From: Culex pipiens pallens | Taxonomy: Eukaryota > Arthropoda > Insecta > Diptera > Culicidae | Direction of reading: 5' to 3' | Assembly: GCF_016801865.2 (NCBI RefSeq) | Contig: NC_068938.1 | Span: forward strand, 22,564,873 to 22,628,872 | Length of the DNA: 64,000 nucleotides | Notes under the pieces: generated by a model | What the model was told of the DNA's origin: nothing | The model's database searches: none | The model's input: the letters and a program-made list of their open reading frames with translations, nothing else | Shown: positions 1 through 11,807 of the stretch, in pieces | Numbering within the stretch: the first letter of the stretch is position 1 | How the letters are laid out: each line of letters begins with the position of its first letter | Translations under genes and position numbers: made by a program

Positions 1-261
1 AATATTTACGAGACTAAAAAATCAAGTCTGTCACATAGAAATTGCCAAAAACCACAAAAAAAGCCTATTTTTGACATTTTATTTTTTTAAACAGCCGTAT
101 TTTCCCAAGGATTGGACATAGGACAATGGTTTATATGGAGACTTTTATGTAAAATTGTCTGGCGAGTCGATTCCCTTTATCGGTTTTCAAAAATTTTGAC
201 GTTTAGACCACTTAAAAAAAAGTTTTAGTAAATATTTTTTGTTTTTTTTTAGGAGAGGCAT

Positions 262-478
262 CCCAAGTAACATTTTTTTCCAGGAGTTCTACATGAGCTC
301 TTCAAGATAGCTACAGCATAGCAGTTTGGACCGCGGTAGGATAAAACTCTCTTCAAGTACTCTTCCAAACTCCTGAAGAAGTTTTGAAGAGAATTTTATC
401 CTACCGCGGTCCAAACTGCTATGCTGTAGCTATCTTGAAGAGCTCTTGTAGAACTCCTGGGACAAAATGTTACTTGGG
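262..478. mobile_element. 217-bp near-perfect palindromic MITE, copy 1
   Basis: The termini CCCAAGTAACATTTTTT and its complement bound a sequence whose two halves are almost exact reverse complements (GAGCTCTTCAAGATAGCTAC versus GTAGCTATCTTGAAGAGCTC). The length is identical to the copy at 28819-29035. The flanks here read ..GGCAT and ATACC.., so a two-base AT duplication is possible; the other copy is flanked by TA. It has no coding capacity. It is a non-autonomous TIR element; the TA or AT target suggests a Tc1/mariner-type mobiliser, but this is inference. Confidence 0.85.
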
Positions 479-1380
479 ATACCATCCTGCACTTTTTGTC
501 AGTCTTTTTGTAACATCTATTTCCTCAAAAATTTTGGACGAAAAAAAATCGTGACATCACCTTAAAATTTAACTTTTAAACTTAAAAATCAAAAAATCTC
601 ATAGAAGGGGCGCGTATTTTTATTTCAGTGTATTTTTTTCAGAAAGCCCGTCTAATTTCCTACAAGTTTGTCTTTAACCACTTTGGCTTCGAGATACAGT
701 ATTTTTTTAATTGCAAAATACAAACATATTTAAATAACTTACGCCCTTCTCAAATGTTATTTTTGAGTACAATTGTCTCCATATACACAAAAATGGCTTA
801 TATTGGCCTAGGATAACATGTCTACATAGTTTCATTGAAATCGGAAAGGGTCGGTGCATATCGCATTTTATATTCTATATATAAAAACCAAAAAAAAATT
901 TGTTCTGGAAATATTTGTTTAGTGACAAAAAGTGATTATAAAAATCCAGCAAAAAAAATCGTTGTATCATTTTTTTTTTCAGTATAATCTTTATTGATAC
1001 CTACAACTTAGCCAAATAGACACCAGCTGAAATATGGAAATAATTTTATTACATGTTTTACGAACAAAATCATTCATTTTGTTCAATCATTGCTGATTAA
1101 AACTACGATTAAAGAGAAATTTTATGGAAAAGCTTCCATTTTTTATGTAATTTTAGAAATTTTCTATAAGTAAATACTAAAAATCTTTGTAAATTATCTC
1201 CAACGGCTTTATAAGCAAAATGAATATGTTTCAAAAGATTATATCCTTTAAAGTCCCTAATGAATTTTAAACACTTTATAAAGTTAGTTTGTACTAAATG
1301 TGCCAATGTGTGTCGATCTATGCCAATGTGTGTCGATCTATGTAAAATTATTGCAATGCATTTCTCAAACATTCCCCGGC
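479..1380. other. Non-genic repeat-rich stretch
   Basis: AT-rich DNA without a credible gene. About 600-840 resembles, in inverse orientation, about 15340-15570 (shared words around CTTACGCCCTTCTCAAA and GGCCTAGGATAACAT), so it is a dispersed repeat. A perfect 20-bp tandem duplication lies at 1301-1340. Confidence 0.5.
1301..1340. repeat. Perfect 20-bp tandem duplication
   Basis: The unit TGCCAATGTGTGTCGATCTA occurs twice back to back with no mismatch. Confidence 0.95.
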
Positions 1381-2385
1381 ATCCAGCCTTGGCCTCTTAC
1401 AATCCACATTCGACGCCACCAAGTCTGAGCTCATCTGAATCATCTCGACCCTCGAGAATGTTCAAGGGCTCTAATGTGTGCATAACGCGCGCACGTTCCA
1501 AATCGTGACTATCGCTTAAAAAAAAAACTTGAAAACCTGCAAATTGAACTGTTTTTCCACCCCACAGTCTCGACGACAAAAACGAATCGAGATCAAACTT
1601 TTAGATTCCGGCCGATAACTGGTGCTAAACCGCCTGGAAGCGACCATCAAACACGACCTTCAATTCGGACGTTATCGTCGCGTCGTAGATAATAACGCCC
1701 AGGAATGACGTACTCCCCGTACGAGCCACTCGAGAAAAAAGCATCGGCAAACATTATCGAACTAAGTAAACTGCTGCTATCTGGCTTTCGGGGGGCCAGC
1801 CCCATCAATTTTTCAATTGTCAGCGCGAATTTGTGTTGGACAAGTGATTGCCTATCGGCCGACAATCGAAAGCCGTTATCGGAGATGGTATAGTGAATTA
1901 GCCCACAAAGTCACGTGTTTCCGCGTAATTTTACTACAATTGGGCGCACCCTTTCTGAACTCGAAGAGTGGAGGCAGTCTTATCTGATGCACCAGCGGAT
2001 TGAATTGATTTTCAATGAGTTGGTCGTTGCAACTGCTCCATATATTGTTTGCCATTTCAGTTTGATGATGATGACAAGGTGTCACATTTTTTTCATTGCC
2101 TCCAGATACTGTAGCGAGTTTGAGCCAGACGCTGAAGATAAACTTGGTATGGAACGTGATTTTGTCGAAATTGAAATGTTTCTACTGTACGTGCCAGTGT
2201 TAATTTACAGCTCTTCTAATTTTGCTTTTTCTATTTTTTATATTTTAGCGTGACATTGTCACTCTAACTTATTATGTTATATAGATACTATTTCCATTTG
2301 AAAAAGTTTAAATGGCTTTGAACTTAATATCATACGCCCTAGATATCGCTAAACGTTACTTTAACCTTACAACATACCTGCCACC
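1381..2385. other. Upstream region of the sugar transporter; no proven gene
   Basis: Less repetitive and GC-richer than its surroundings, so it may hold the promoter or an upstream exon of the transporter, but I see no exon I can assign. A stop-free stretch at 1915-2253 (+) would encode a peptide with hydrophobic segments of weak chemoreceptor-like flavour; see findings. Nothing else is supported. Confidence 0.3.
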
Positions 2386-5300
2386 ATGATACTAACGAGA
2401 CTCGACCAGATCGACCGATTGACGGTATCAATTACCATCACCATAATCATCACCATTACCGGTCATTACCGGGCGCAATTACTTCCAGTCAGTTCAACTA
2501 ACTCATCTCTCTCAACCTTTCCGCTCTCCCCATTTTTGCACAGAGAAAACTCGGAACACAACAAAGACGATGCATTCCGCGAAATTATCGCCAGCTGCCG
2601 GTCGCTCAGCAAGTACGAGACCAACACCCGGTCGGCGCTTCCGCAGATCTTCTCCGCGATCATCGCGGCCGCCTTCCACATCGTCATCGGCATTTCGCTG
2701 GCCTACTCGGCGATTTTGATCCCACAGCTGGAGGACCCGTCCAGCGACATCGTGGTCACCAAGTCACAGTCCTCGTGGATCGCGTCGATCATCGTGATCA
2801 TGGTCCCGATCGGGTCACTCTTCGCGGGGGTTCTGATGGAGTTCCTCGGCCGGTTGAACACGATCAAGCTGGCGGCGGTACCGTGCATAATCGGGTGGAT
2901 CGCCATAGCGATGGCGGACAGCTTCTTCTGGATCATGGTGGGGCGAGTGTTGACCGGATTCGCCTGCGCAATCGGGACCAGTCCGGCGATCGTGTACATC
3001 ACGGAGGTGTCTCGACCGGATATGCGAGGGTCGTTGATCTCTTCAGGGCCTACGATTGCTTCCTTGGGTAAGTTTATCAAATCGTTCTGGTTGAACTCTA
3101 CTAATCCGCGTTTCCTTTTAGGAATGGTCATTGCATACGCCAAGGGTGCCTACCTAAACTGGCGGTTGGTAGCCTGGATCAACATCGTGTATACGCTGGT
3201 TCCGGTGATTTTGATTCAACTGTTCGTGCCAGAATCTCCCGTGTGGTTGGTCTCGAAGGGACGCATCGAAGATGCAGCCAAATCACTGCGCTTCCTGTAT
3301 AAGAAGTATCCGCAGCCGGAGCATACTGTGAGTAGTAGTAGTACGAGAGTCTTTTTTTGGAATATACTTAAATTTTTACAATATGCCATATTTTTTCGAA
3401 AGTACGCAAATTTTCATAATTTGACATATGAGTTTTAAACGAAGCGAAATTGTGTATTGTGTATACTAAATTTTCACAATGTACCGTAATTTTTGCAAAA
3501 TATTAATATTTCCAATTTTACAATTTTAGTTTTCAACAAAAAAAACTGTTTTAAAGTGAAAACGTGATCAAAATTTCGCTTCGTTGATACCCATATTGCA
3601 AATTTTGAAAATTTATGTATCTTCGAAACAAAATGGTATTTCGTGAAATTTTTATGTGTTTTCAAAAAAAAAACTTTAATAATGTGAAAAAGTATAAACA
3701 ATTTCGCTTCGCTTTATATCCATATTGACAATTTGAGTATTTTCATATTTTTCAATAAAACTATTTTAAAACATACAATTGCAAGAATATATTATTAAAA
3801 TTTAAAAAGAATATTTTGATAAAAATTTATTAACTTCAATAGTTTTTGTCTCGACCAAATTAATTTTTCAATTTAATTAGGCTGGTACAAATTTTATTTA
3901 AAGTTTTTGTCCCCCCCCCCTTCAATATTTTTATGAAAATTTAAGTGTAATTTGTTAAAATCAATTTAAAATGAATTCCCCTGCGTTTAGAATCATTTTT
4001 AGCATGTTTGGGTTGATTTAAAAATCTTTTGAATTTTTGAAAATTTTCGATGTCTACTATCGCTTAAGTTTTTTTTTCGCTAAAATTTTTGTTTTCGTCA
4101 AATTTTACATTTTTTGAAAACTTTTATTGCAAAATAACTGAACTAGTGTAAAATACATTTTAAAACACTATTTCCATGCAAATGTTGAAACTATGGCATG
4201 ATATTTTAATATTTATATTTTTTTTATTTTTTTGCCCCCCCCTCCCCTCGACTTCGGCCAGAGCCGAGGGACAGAAACTTTTAAAAATATTTGCATCGGC
4301 CTTATAACCATTCAAGTAAATTAAAAAAAATCAACAAAAACTTTTTTGTATTTAGAAACTTTAAATTTAATTAGACCGAGGTATGAAGGTTGATGAAAAA
4401 AACAACATAAATGATCTTTTAAAAAAATAATATTTTATTATGTTTTAGATGCATGAACTTTTAGATATTTGTTTCAAAACTTTAAAAGTTTTTGTGGGAT
4501 TTGAAATAAAATTTTAATTTCTTTATTAAAAATGTTAGGCTTTTTCAATTTTTTTTTCTAACTTTTTTTTTTTTTGAAAATATGCAACAATGCCGAGAGA
4601 ATTTCGTTTCACTTAAAACAGCATATTCTGCCTTGTCTAAGCGATTTTTTAAAGGAAAAAAATTAAAAAGAGTTTTTTTTTATATGGAATGTAACTTTCT
4701 CTTGATGATTTAAAAAAATGCGTATAATTTTGCAGAAGATAACAAATGGGTTATTAAATCGTTAGCATAATCCGTTTGTTTGAAAACATTTTATGAAAAG
4801 ATGCAAAAAAAATCACTGAAGACTCTTAAGGGGTTACATACATGTAGAAAATCACAAAATTTCATATTTCAGAAAATTCACTAAATTTACTAAAAAGATT
4901 ATTTTCAATCACTCCTGAAAGTTTCATGAAGATATTTCGTTACTGAACTGAGTATGAGACGATTTAAGTTCACAATTTTGCCATGCGCAAAGCGAACTGT
5001 CAAACTTTGTGAACGTTTTTCTCTAAACACCGAGTTGATTTACGGGTGCCACGATATCTCAAGATGGGATGGACCAAATTGGCTGAAATTTGGGGTGAAG
5101 ACTCTCAAGATATATCCCGTGTGCATGATGAAGCCCGATTTTGAAAATCGGCTTTTTTTAAATACAAAAATCAAATACTGACGATTATTGATTTGTAAAA
5201 CATAAAAATATTTTTATCTTTTTTTTTAAAATTAAGTTTTTGAAAATCGGCCTTCGTCACGCATACGGGACGGTTTAACGAGTCTTCACCAAAATTTTGA

Positions 5301-8295
5301 GCCAATTTGGTCAATGCAGTGTTGAGATATCGTGGCACCGGTTTTTTGAGACTGCTAACTTCAAAATGCTATATCTCGACAATTATACAACCAAATTTTT
5401 TCAAACTTGTTTTGATTGACAAGTATTTTTTAATGCCCTGAAAACAGATTTACAAAAAGTTCAAGCACAGTCTGTGGTTCAAGTGTGTGCTCATGCCAAC
5501 CTCTGACATTTTTGCCGATTTACATGTATGTAACCCCTTAAGAACGGACTAATAATGCAAGATAGCATCTTTTATCAAAGAGAAAGTCCAACAAATAGAG
5601 CGTCCAATTTCCCGTCCCGGGAAAAAATTTCCCGGGAATTCCCGGGATTTCCCGAAAAAAAATATTTCCCGTTTCCCGGGAAATTTGTAAATTTCCCGGG
5701 AATTCCCGAAATTCAAGCGGAAATATACATTTTCTTAAATTTGTGAAACTGTTTTTTTAAATGCTCTGAAAAAAAATAAATGAACAAACTCAACATGATT
5801 TTGTTCAATTTAATGTATTGTTTGGTTTATATATAATTAATCAGATTATCAGAAATTATGTTATCAGAATAATTTCTGATAATATTTATTTTTGAAGCAA
5901 CTTGGAATAGATCTTGCTTTATAAGTATTAAATTATAACAATTAGGTAAGCTTAACAGATTGATGTTATTTTATCAAAACAAATTAAAATTGAGATATTT
6001 TACGTTTGTGTTTACCATGATCAAATTAGATGAAAATCGAATTTGTGCAAAAAGAATTAATTCATTTGGTTGAATACCTAGTACTGAAGAAATTACAATT
6101 TGAAGTAAAAGAATTATGGAGCACTGGTGCAACTACAGGTCGTCGCCATCGTGCTAACTTATCGTACGTGCATTTTGGGCCAAATTGAGTTAAGAACGCC
6201 ATTTTGTGCAGCTCACAATGCCTCACCTTTTGACCTTCACAGATCCCCAAAATTCGATTTCAATCCTGAGATATTCAACAAAAACCGAAAAAACTCCGCG
6301 CATTTTTGTCACTTTACATATGAAAGTAGTTTCAATCTTGTCGTGCTATCTTGTCACTCCATGGAAATTGATGTAAGTGCGACAAAAGACCAAAGGGATT
6401 TCGGGCCAGGAAAGTCAGGATGCGTTTGTCGCACGTATAAGCTAGACTACCGTAAACATTTGTAATTAAAACTCGGGACTCCAGCAACCAACTTCAACCA
6501 AACTTTGGGACAATGCACAGAATGGTGAGCCAAACAAAACGTGATTGTTATTGTTTACATTCGTTTTTGAATATTCAAGGTCAAACATTAAAACGCGTTT
6601 TTCTCGGAACGTCAAAATGGCGGTTGCGACAAGATAGCACGACGACGTCGAGGTGTTAGAGGGTTAAATGTGAAAAAATTGAAGACTTTTTGTGGAATGA
6701 TGTTAATTCATCGTATAATTTAAATCATATTGCATATTAATACAAAAAAAATCATTGAAAAATTACTTTCTATTGTTTGTTCTCCAGAATTGCAAAAATA
6801 TCTTCAAAGCTTGCTTCAAATATTTGAAAATTGGGTTGTTTGGAGTAAAACCAACACTAAAAAGCTTTACCATTTGTTCAAGAGCTGAAACCAGTATTTT
6901 TCATGAAAAAGATAATTTCTGCATGTTTTTTTTCTCAATTCAATAAAATGATCACAGTGGCAAATTTAAAATTTCTCACCAAAAAATACCAAAATACATT
7001 TTCTTGTAGTTGAATGATTTTTTACATGCAGTCAAGCTGTTAATTGATCTTCACACTTTTTTAAACCATTGATGTTGATGTCCTATACAATTCTGTTGCA
7101 TAATATTAATCAAAACCAAGATCATAACAATTTTTACTAAATTTAAAATTTCCCGGGAATTCTCGGGATTTCCCGGGAAATTGACTGAAAATTTCCCGTT
7201 TCCCGGGAAATTTGTAACTCCGGGAAATTGGACGCTCTACCAACAAATTCAAACTAAATAAAAAGAATGCTTATTTTTAAGAAAATTGTCGAATATTTTC
7301 GAACTCCAATAACAATTCTATAAATATTCCAGGATCAAACCCTATCCGAGATGCACCTGAGCGCCCTAATCAAGGAGCGCGAAAACAAGATCCGCGAAGC
7401 GGAAAAGAGCGTCGACGCGAACAAATCCAAACTGCGAGGCTTCCTGAAACCCACCGGGTACAAACCGATGATCATCCTGTTCTGGTTCTTCCTGATCCAG
7501 CAGTTCAGTGGCATCTACATCACGCTGTTCTTCGCGGTCACCTTCATTCAGGACGTGGGAACCGAGGTGAACGCCTTCACGGCGTCCATTTTTGTCGGCC
7601 TAACGCGGTTCACGATGTCTTTGCTGAATGCGTGGCTGCTGAAGAAGTTCGCCCGTAGACCACTCGTCATGGTTTCGACGACGGGAATGGCCATTTGTAT
7701 GGCGGTTTCCGGGTTGTTCACGCTCTGGATCAAGAACGGAACTACGACACTTACGTGGGTTCCCGTGGTGTGTCTGCTGCTGTACGTGTGCTCCTCTATG
7801 ATTGGACTGCTGACGATTCCGTGGACCATGACGGCCGAACTGTTCCCCACGGAAATCCGAGGAATCGGCCATTCACTGTCGTACTCCATGGCGAACCTGC
7901 TGATGTTCTTTGCTGTGCAAAGTTACAGGTAAATGAATCAAGACCCAACTCAATTCATCAACATCATCTAAATATTTTTATCTTACAGATCAATGAACGA
8001 CTTCCTCGGCGGATCGCACGCCGTCCAGTGGCTGTTCGCCGTCGTGTCGGTGCTCGGCTTCCTGTACGCGCTCATCTTCCTGCCGGAGACCCACGGCAAG
8101 AGTCTGGCGGAAATCGAGGCGTACTTCGCCGGTGGCAAGAAACGTACCCCGGCCAACTCGCCAAGCAATACCAACGCGAATCTGCAGGCCGCCCGACACT
8201 GCACCGTGACGGAGCACCTCATCAAGAGTCCCAGCTCGGCGTCGTTCCGCGTGCGGGAGGCCGAATCGATGCTGAAGAAGCAGGAACTTGTGTAG
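2386..8295 (+). CDS. MFS sugar transporter, Tret1-like (spliced)
   Basis: Plasma-membrane facilitative sugar (probably trehalose or glucose) carrier of the SLC2/MFS family. Exons: 2386 or 2544-3067, 3122-3327, 7333-7928, 7989-8295; all junctions are GT-AG and phases agree (1, 0, 2). Read from ATG 2386 the product is 596 aa with about 12 TM segments. Family signatures, all visible: EVSRPDMRG after TM4, PESPVWL near residue 264, QQFSGI near 352 (sugar-binding TM7), FARRPL, E-LFPTEIRG, and PETHGKS near 527. Start is uncertain: ATG 2386 has a strong CCACCATG context, but a pyrimidine tract ending TTTTTGCACAG at 2543 looks like a 3' splice site, and no in-frame Met follows until TM2, so an unseen upstream exon may supply the true N-terminus. 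The C-terminal tail is polar and probably cytosolic. Intron 1 is 54 bp and in frame; intron 2 is 4 kb and full of transposons. Substrate is inferred from family only. Confidence 0.92.
3877..4304. mobile_element. MITE in transporter intron, GGCCTTA-end family
   Basis: Starts TTAGGCTGGTACAAATTT and ends AAAATATTTGCATCGGCCTTA, imperfect inverted ends shared with the element at 19199-19633 and with the fragments at 33420-34330. Contains C-runs and a CCTCGACTTCGG stretch near 4240. Non-coding. Confidence 0.6.
4825..5542. mobile_element. Inverted-repeat element with AAGGGGTTACATACATGTA ends
   Basis: Both ends are inverted copies of CTTAAGGGGTTACATACATG (4825 onward; complement ending 5542). The interior is itself imperfectly palindromic: GGGTGCCACGATATCTCAAG near 5045 recurs as TTGAGATATCGTGGCACC near 5320, and TCTCAAGATATATCCCGTGTGC near 5103 is mirrored near 5265. 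A shorter related copy is at 34310-34800. Sits inside the 4-kb transporter intron. Confidence 0.75.
5596..7239. mobile_element. hAT-type MITE, copy 1, with 8-bp TSD
   Basis: A 19-bp perfect TIR, TAGAGCGTCCAATTTCCCG, opens the element and its complement closes it. The direct repeat CCAACAAA flanks it on both sides (5588-5595 and 7240-7247). An 8-bp duplication with TAGAG ends is the hallmark of hAT transposons. Subterminal arrays of CCCGGGAATTCCCGGGA-type motifs follow the left end and precede the right end. No transposase is present. A different element (6141-6650) is nested inside. Located in intron 3-side of the sugar transporter (between exons ending 3327 and starting 7333). Confidence 0.9.
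6141..6650. mobile_element. MITE nested in hAT copy 1, CGTCGTGCTA ends
   Basis: Inverted ends read CGTCGCCATCGTGCTAAC at left and the complement of CGACGTCGTCGTGCTATC at right. It is flanked by AGGT on both sides (6137-6140, 6651-6654), and the second hAT copy shows the uninterrupted site ACTACAGGTAAGAGGG at about 29090, so the boundaries and a 4-bp duplication are direct observations. A second copy in opposite orientation is at 45415-45861. Confidence 0.88.
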
Positions 8296-9070
8296 AGATA
8301 TCATCCTCGTTGAGTACAGCAGAGTAGTATTTACAATTGCGCGCGCGTATTAAGTGTACTTAGGTATTTTTTCGACGCACTGGTTCATGATCCGAAAAAC
8401 GCATGTTATATTTTTGTACGGCACTTTTCAGCAAACAAAAGAAAATGCAAAAGTATTAATACTGAACAACGTTAATACATAAACATATTTATTACTGAAT
8501 GTTACTTAACTTTACAAAATACAGAAGAAAAAAAACTAGATTTTACTAATGTTAGTTAGGAGTGAAAGATTTGAAGCAAGAGAGCTTGTTGTGCGATACT
8601 TGAACAAAACGAAACAAACGTGCACGAATCATTCGGAGCAAATGTGATTGGTAAAGAGTATTATCAGGCGTGTGTGCAAATGAAACTTTGTTTGTGATTT
8701 AATCCACCTATTTTCTGTGGTATCGTCTCTACCCCCCAGTGATTTGAGATGTACTTAATTTAGCCATGTTGCGACCGTTGCTGTGAAGAAGCAGAATTCA
8801 TGTCTTGTACTTCTGATTTATTTTAACTCTTTTGTTTCATTAGATTTAGAAAGTAATAGGACGCACTAATGTAGATGAAAAAAACTTCTCGGTAAAATGT
8901 TACAAGAGAAGGACGTTCCACCGTGCTAAAACATCAAAAGCTGAACTTTTAATTTTGAAGAAAGGCGTGTTTAAGTAAAATAAAAAAAATCTAAGGAAAA
9001 GTGAACAATTTATTGCATACCGAAATATCCCTGAGCATAAAATGCTGCGGAATTTAATTTGTGAAATTTG
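8296..9070 (+). other. 3' UTR and flank of the sugar transporter
   Basis: AT-rich, stop codons in all frames. No canonical AATAAA close to the stop is evident, so the transcript end cannot be fixed. Otherwise no feature seen. Confidence 0.4.
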
Positions 9071-9138
9071 GAAATCGAACCCATGATCATCCGCTTGCAA
9101 AGCGGACAGCGTAACCATTCGGCCAAGCCAGCTGCGTC
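9071..9138 (-). mobile_element. tRNA-like head of a SINE remnant
   Basis: Read on the minus strand it has a D-arm-like TGGCCGAATGGTTACGC, an anticodon arm CCGC-TTTGCAA-GCGG (anticodon reads TGC), and a B-box GGTTCGATT. The acceptor halves do not pair convincingly, so it is a decayed tRNA-derived SINE, not a functional tRNA. The TGC anticodon would be Ala, but the D-arm looks more like Ser or Leu tRNAs. Confidence 0.55.
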
Positions 9139-9389
9139 AAATGATCATGCGTTTAGTCAGTTCAGCGTTCATATCAGAACTATATTGAAAAGCATTACTT
9201 TTCGACACAAGTGCTGGAAGTTCGATTTTAGTACCCGTTTTAGTGCTGAAAAATAAATCTTTTCAGCCCTTGTATCGGAAAGTCACACCTTGCGATGCTG
9301 TTTTTTTTGGTAGAGAAAAGTAAGCCATTTTGTCGTTCGAGAATGATTGGAAAAGTAAATAATTTCACGACGGAGTTTCAAAACAGTTC

Positions 9390-9565
9390 ATTTTTAGAGC
9401 AGGATTATCGAGAAATTAAAAGTGCAACATGGAGTTAAACTTTCTGTCAAGCTTCTGTGATTTTTTTTATGCCAGCTGGGAAAGTTTCACTCCATGTTAC
9501 CGGCTCACATCTCTCTTTTTAATTTCTCGATAGCACTACCTCAGTGAGCAAGGCAAAAAAAATCA
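9390..9565. mobile_element. Short MITE, deletion derivative of the CCTTCCTCA family
   Basis: Inverted arms TATCGAGAAATTAAAA (9406) and TTTTTAATTTCTCGATA (to 9532). Flanking words TTTAGAGCAGGATTAT at left and CTCAGTGAGCAAGGC at right match, respectively, the inner left part and outer right part of the element at 11641-12719, so this looks like a related internally deleted copy. Confidence 0.5.
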
Positions 9566-11756
9566 CTAAGGGTTATCGTATGATTTAATTTAGGTAAATT
9601 GTTGTTCATTATAATAGAAAATTTATCTAAATTCTAAAGAAGAACAATAAAAGTAAAAAATACAAATTTATTTGAATTTTATATCATTTGGGAAACACGA
9701 ATTAAAATACTTAATGATGATTTTTCTGAAAAAAATGGTTGCAAGTTTGACAGTACGCTTAACATGATATTATCAGAAGTGACAGAAAATTACAAGCCAA
9801 GTGAGATGTTTAAAAAAAATCTTCAATTAAACATGTTTGCGACTCCTTAATCGTTAATATATCCTTCTCCAGCTCTCTCAGATTTCGGTCATTCGATTTT
9901 TTTTTGTATTTTTTAATCCGACTGAAACATTTTTGGTGCCTTTGGTATGCCCAAAGAAGCCATTTTGCATCATTAATTTGTCTATAAAATTTTCCATGCA
10001 AATTTGGCAGCTGTTCATACAAAAATGATGTGTGAAAATTCAAAAATCTGTATCTTTTGAAGGAATTTTTTATCGATTTGGTGTCTTCGGCAAAGTTGTA
10101 GGTATGGATAAGGACTACACTGACAAATAAATGATGCACGGTAAAAAAATGTTTTGATGATTTTTTATTTAACTTTTTGTCACTAAAACTTGATTTGCAA
10201 AAAAACTCTATTTTAATTTTTTTTATATGTTTTAGAGGACATTAAATGCCAACTTTTCAGAAATTTCCATGTTGTGCCAAAAATCTTTGACCGAGTTATG
10301 ATTTTTTCAAAAAATCAAAATATTGGTCGCAATAAATTTTCAACTTCAGTTTTCGTTTCGTGCACTGTTTGAAGTTGAAGCCATTTTTAGGTGATTTTTT
10401 TTGAAAATAGTCGCAGCTTTTCATTTTTTTTTAATTTGTGCACATGTTTGCCCACTTTTGAAAAAAATATTTTTGAAACTCTGAGAAAATTTTCTATATT
10501 TTGCTTTTTTTACCAATATATTTCTCGAAGTTTCATCATTTTGTAAGAAAGGCTCTATTTCACCTCTGGTGATATTAAATCGGGTTTTTTTAACTTTGTT
10601 GATATGACCCTCAGTTGCTGAGATATTGCCAGGCAAAGGATTAAAAACAGAAAAATTGATGTTTTCTAAGTCTCACCCAAACAACCCACCATTTTCTAAT
10701 TTTGATATCTCAGCAACTAATGGTCCGATTTACAATGCTAAAATATAAAACATTCGTGAAATTTTGCGATCTTTTCGAAAAAACTATCTCCAAAATTTTT
10801 AAACCACGACTAACATTTTAAAAGAGCGTAATATTGAATATTTGGCCCTTTTGAAATGTTAGTCTTGTTTAAATTTATTGAAAATATTGTTTTCGAATAG
10901 ATCGGAAAATTTCACGAATGTTTTATATTTTAACATTGTAAATCGGACCATTAGTTGCCGAGATATCGACGTTAGAAAATGGTGGGTTGTTTGGGTGAGA
11001 CTTGGAAATCATCAATTTTCATGTTAAACCTTTGCATGGCAATATCTCAGCAACTGAGGGTCGTATCAACAAAGTTCAGAAAAGCAAATAGAGAGTTTTG
11101 TCAGCTCTTCAAAAAAATATTTTTTTCAAAAGTGAGCAAACATGTGCACAAATTTAAAAAAAATGAAAAGCTGCGACTATTTTCAAAAAAATCACCTAAA
11201 AATGGCCTTAACTTGAAAACGGTGCACTTTATCAAAATTTATCTAAAGTACTTTTTGATTGCAAATTTGATATTACATCGAAAAATGAAGTTGAAAAATT
11301 TTTGCGACCAGTATTTCGATTTTTTGAAAAAAAAACAGTATTGATTAAAAAATTAATAACTTAGTCAAAGATTTTTTGCACAACATGGAAATTTCTGAAA
11401 AGTTGGCATTTGATGTCCTCAAAAACATATCAAAAAATGAAAAAAAATAAAAATAGTGTTTTTTTTGCAAATCAAGTTTTAGTGACAAAAACTTAAATAA
11501 AAAATCACCATAAATGTTTTTACCGTGCATCATTTTTTTCAGTGTAGTCCATATCCATTCCTACAACTTTACCGAAGACACCAAATCGATCAGAAAATTC
11601 CTTCAAAAGATACAGAATTTTGAATTTTCATATATCGTTTTTACCTTCCTCACTGGAGTAAGGCTATAATCCTGCTCTAAAAATTAACTTTGTATAAAAA
11701 CGTCGTAGACCCACCTTCATGTAAACATATCGACTCAGAATCGAAAACTGAACAAA

Positions 11757-11807
11757 TGTCTGTGTGTATGTGTGTGTGTATGTGTGTGTGTATGTATGTA
11801 TGTGACC
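11757..11807. repeat. GT/TGTA microsatellite
   Basis: Alternating TGTGTG and TATG units, imperfect, inside the nested element. Confidence 0.9.

Noticed and set aside
1647..1865. Minus-strand frame resembling a retroelement polyprotein fragment
   Set aside because: I could not identify any catalytic or structural motif, so the resemblance is not supported.
2466..3143. Long open frames on minus under the transporter exons
   Set aside because: They are antisense shadows of GC-rich transporter codons; the plus strand carries the complete MFS motifs.
7548..7889. Minus and alternate-frame open frames over transporter exon 3
   Set aside because: Antisense or frame-shifted shadows of the coding exon, with no domain.
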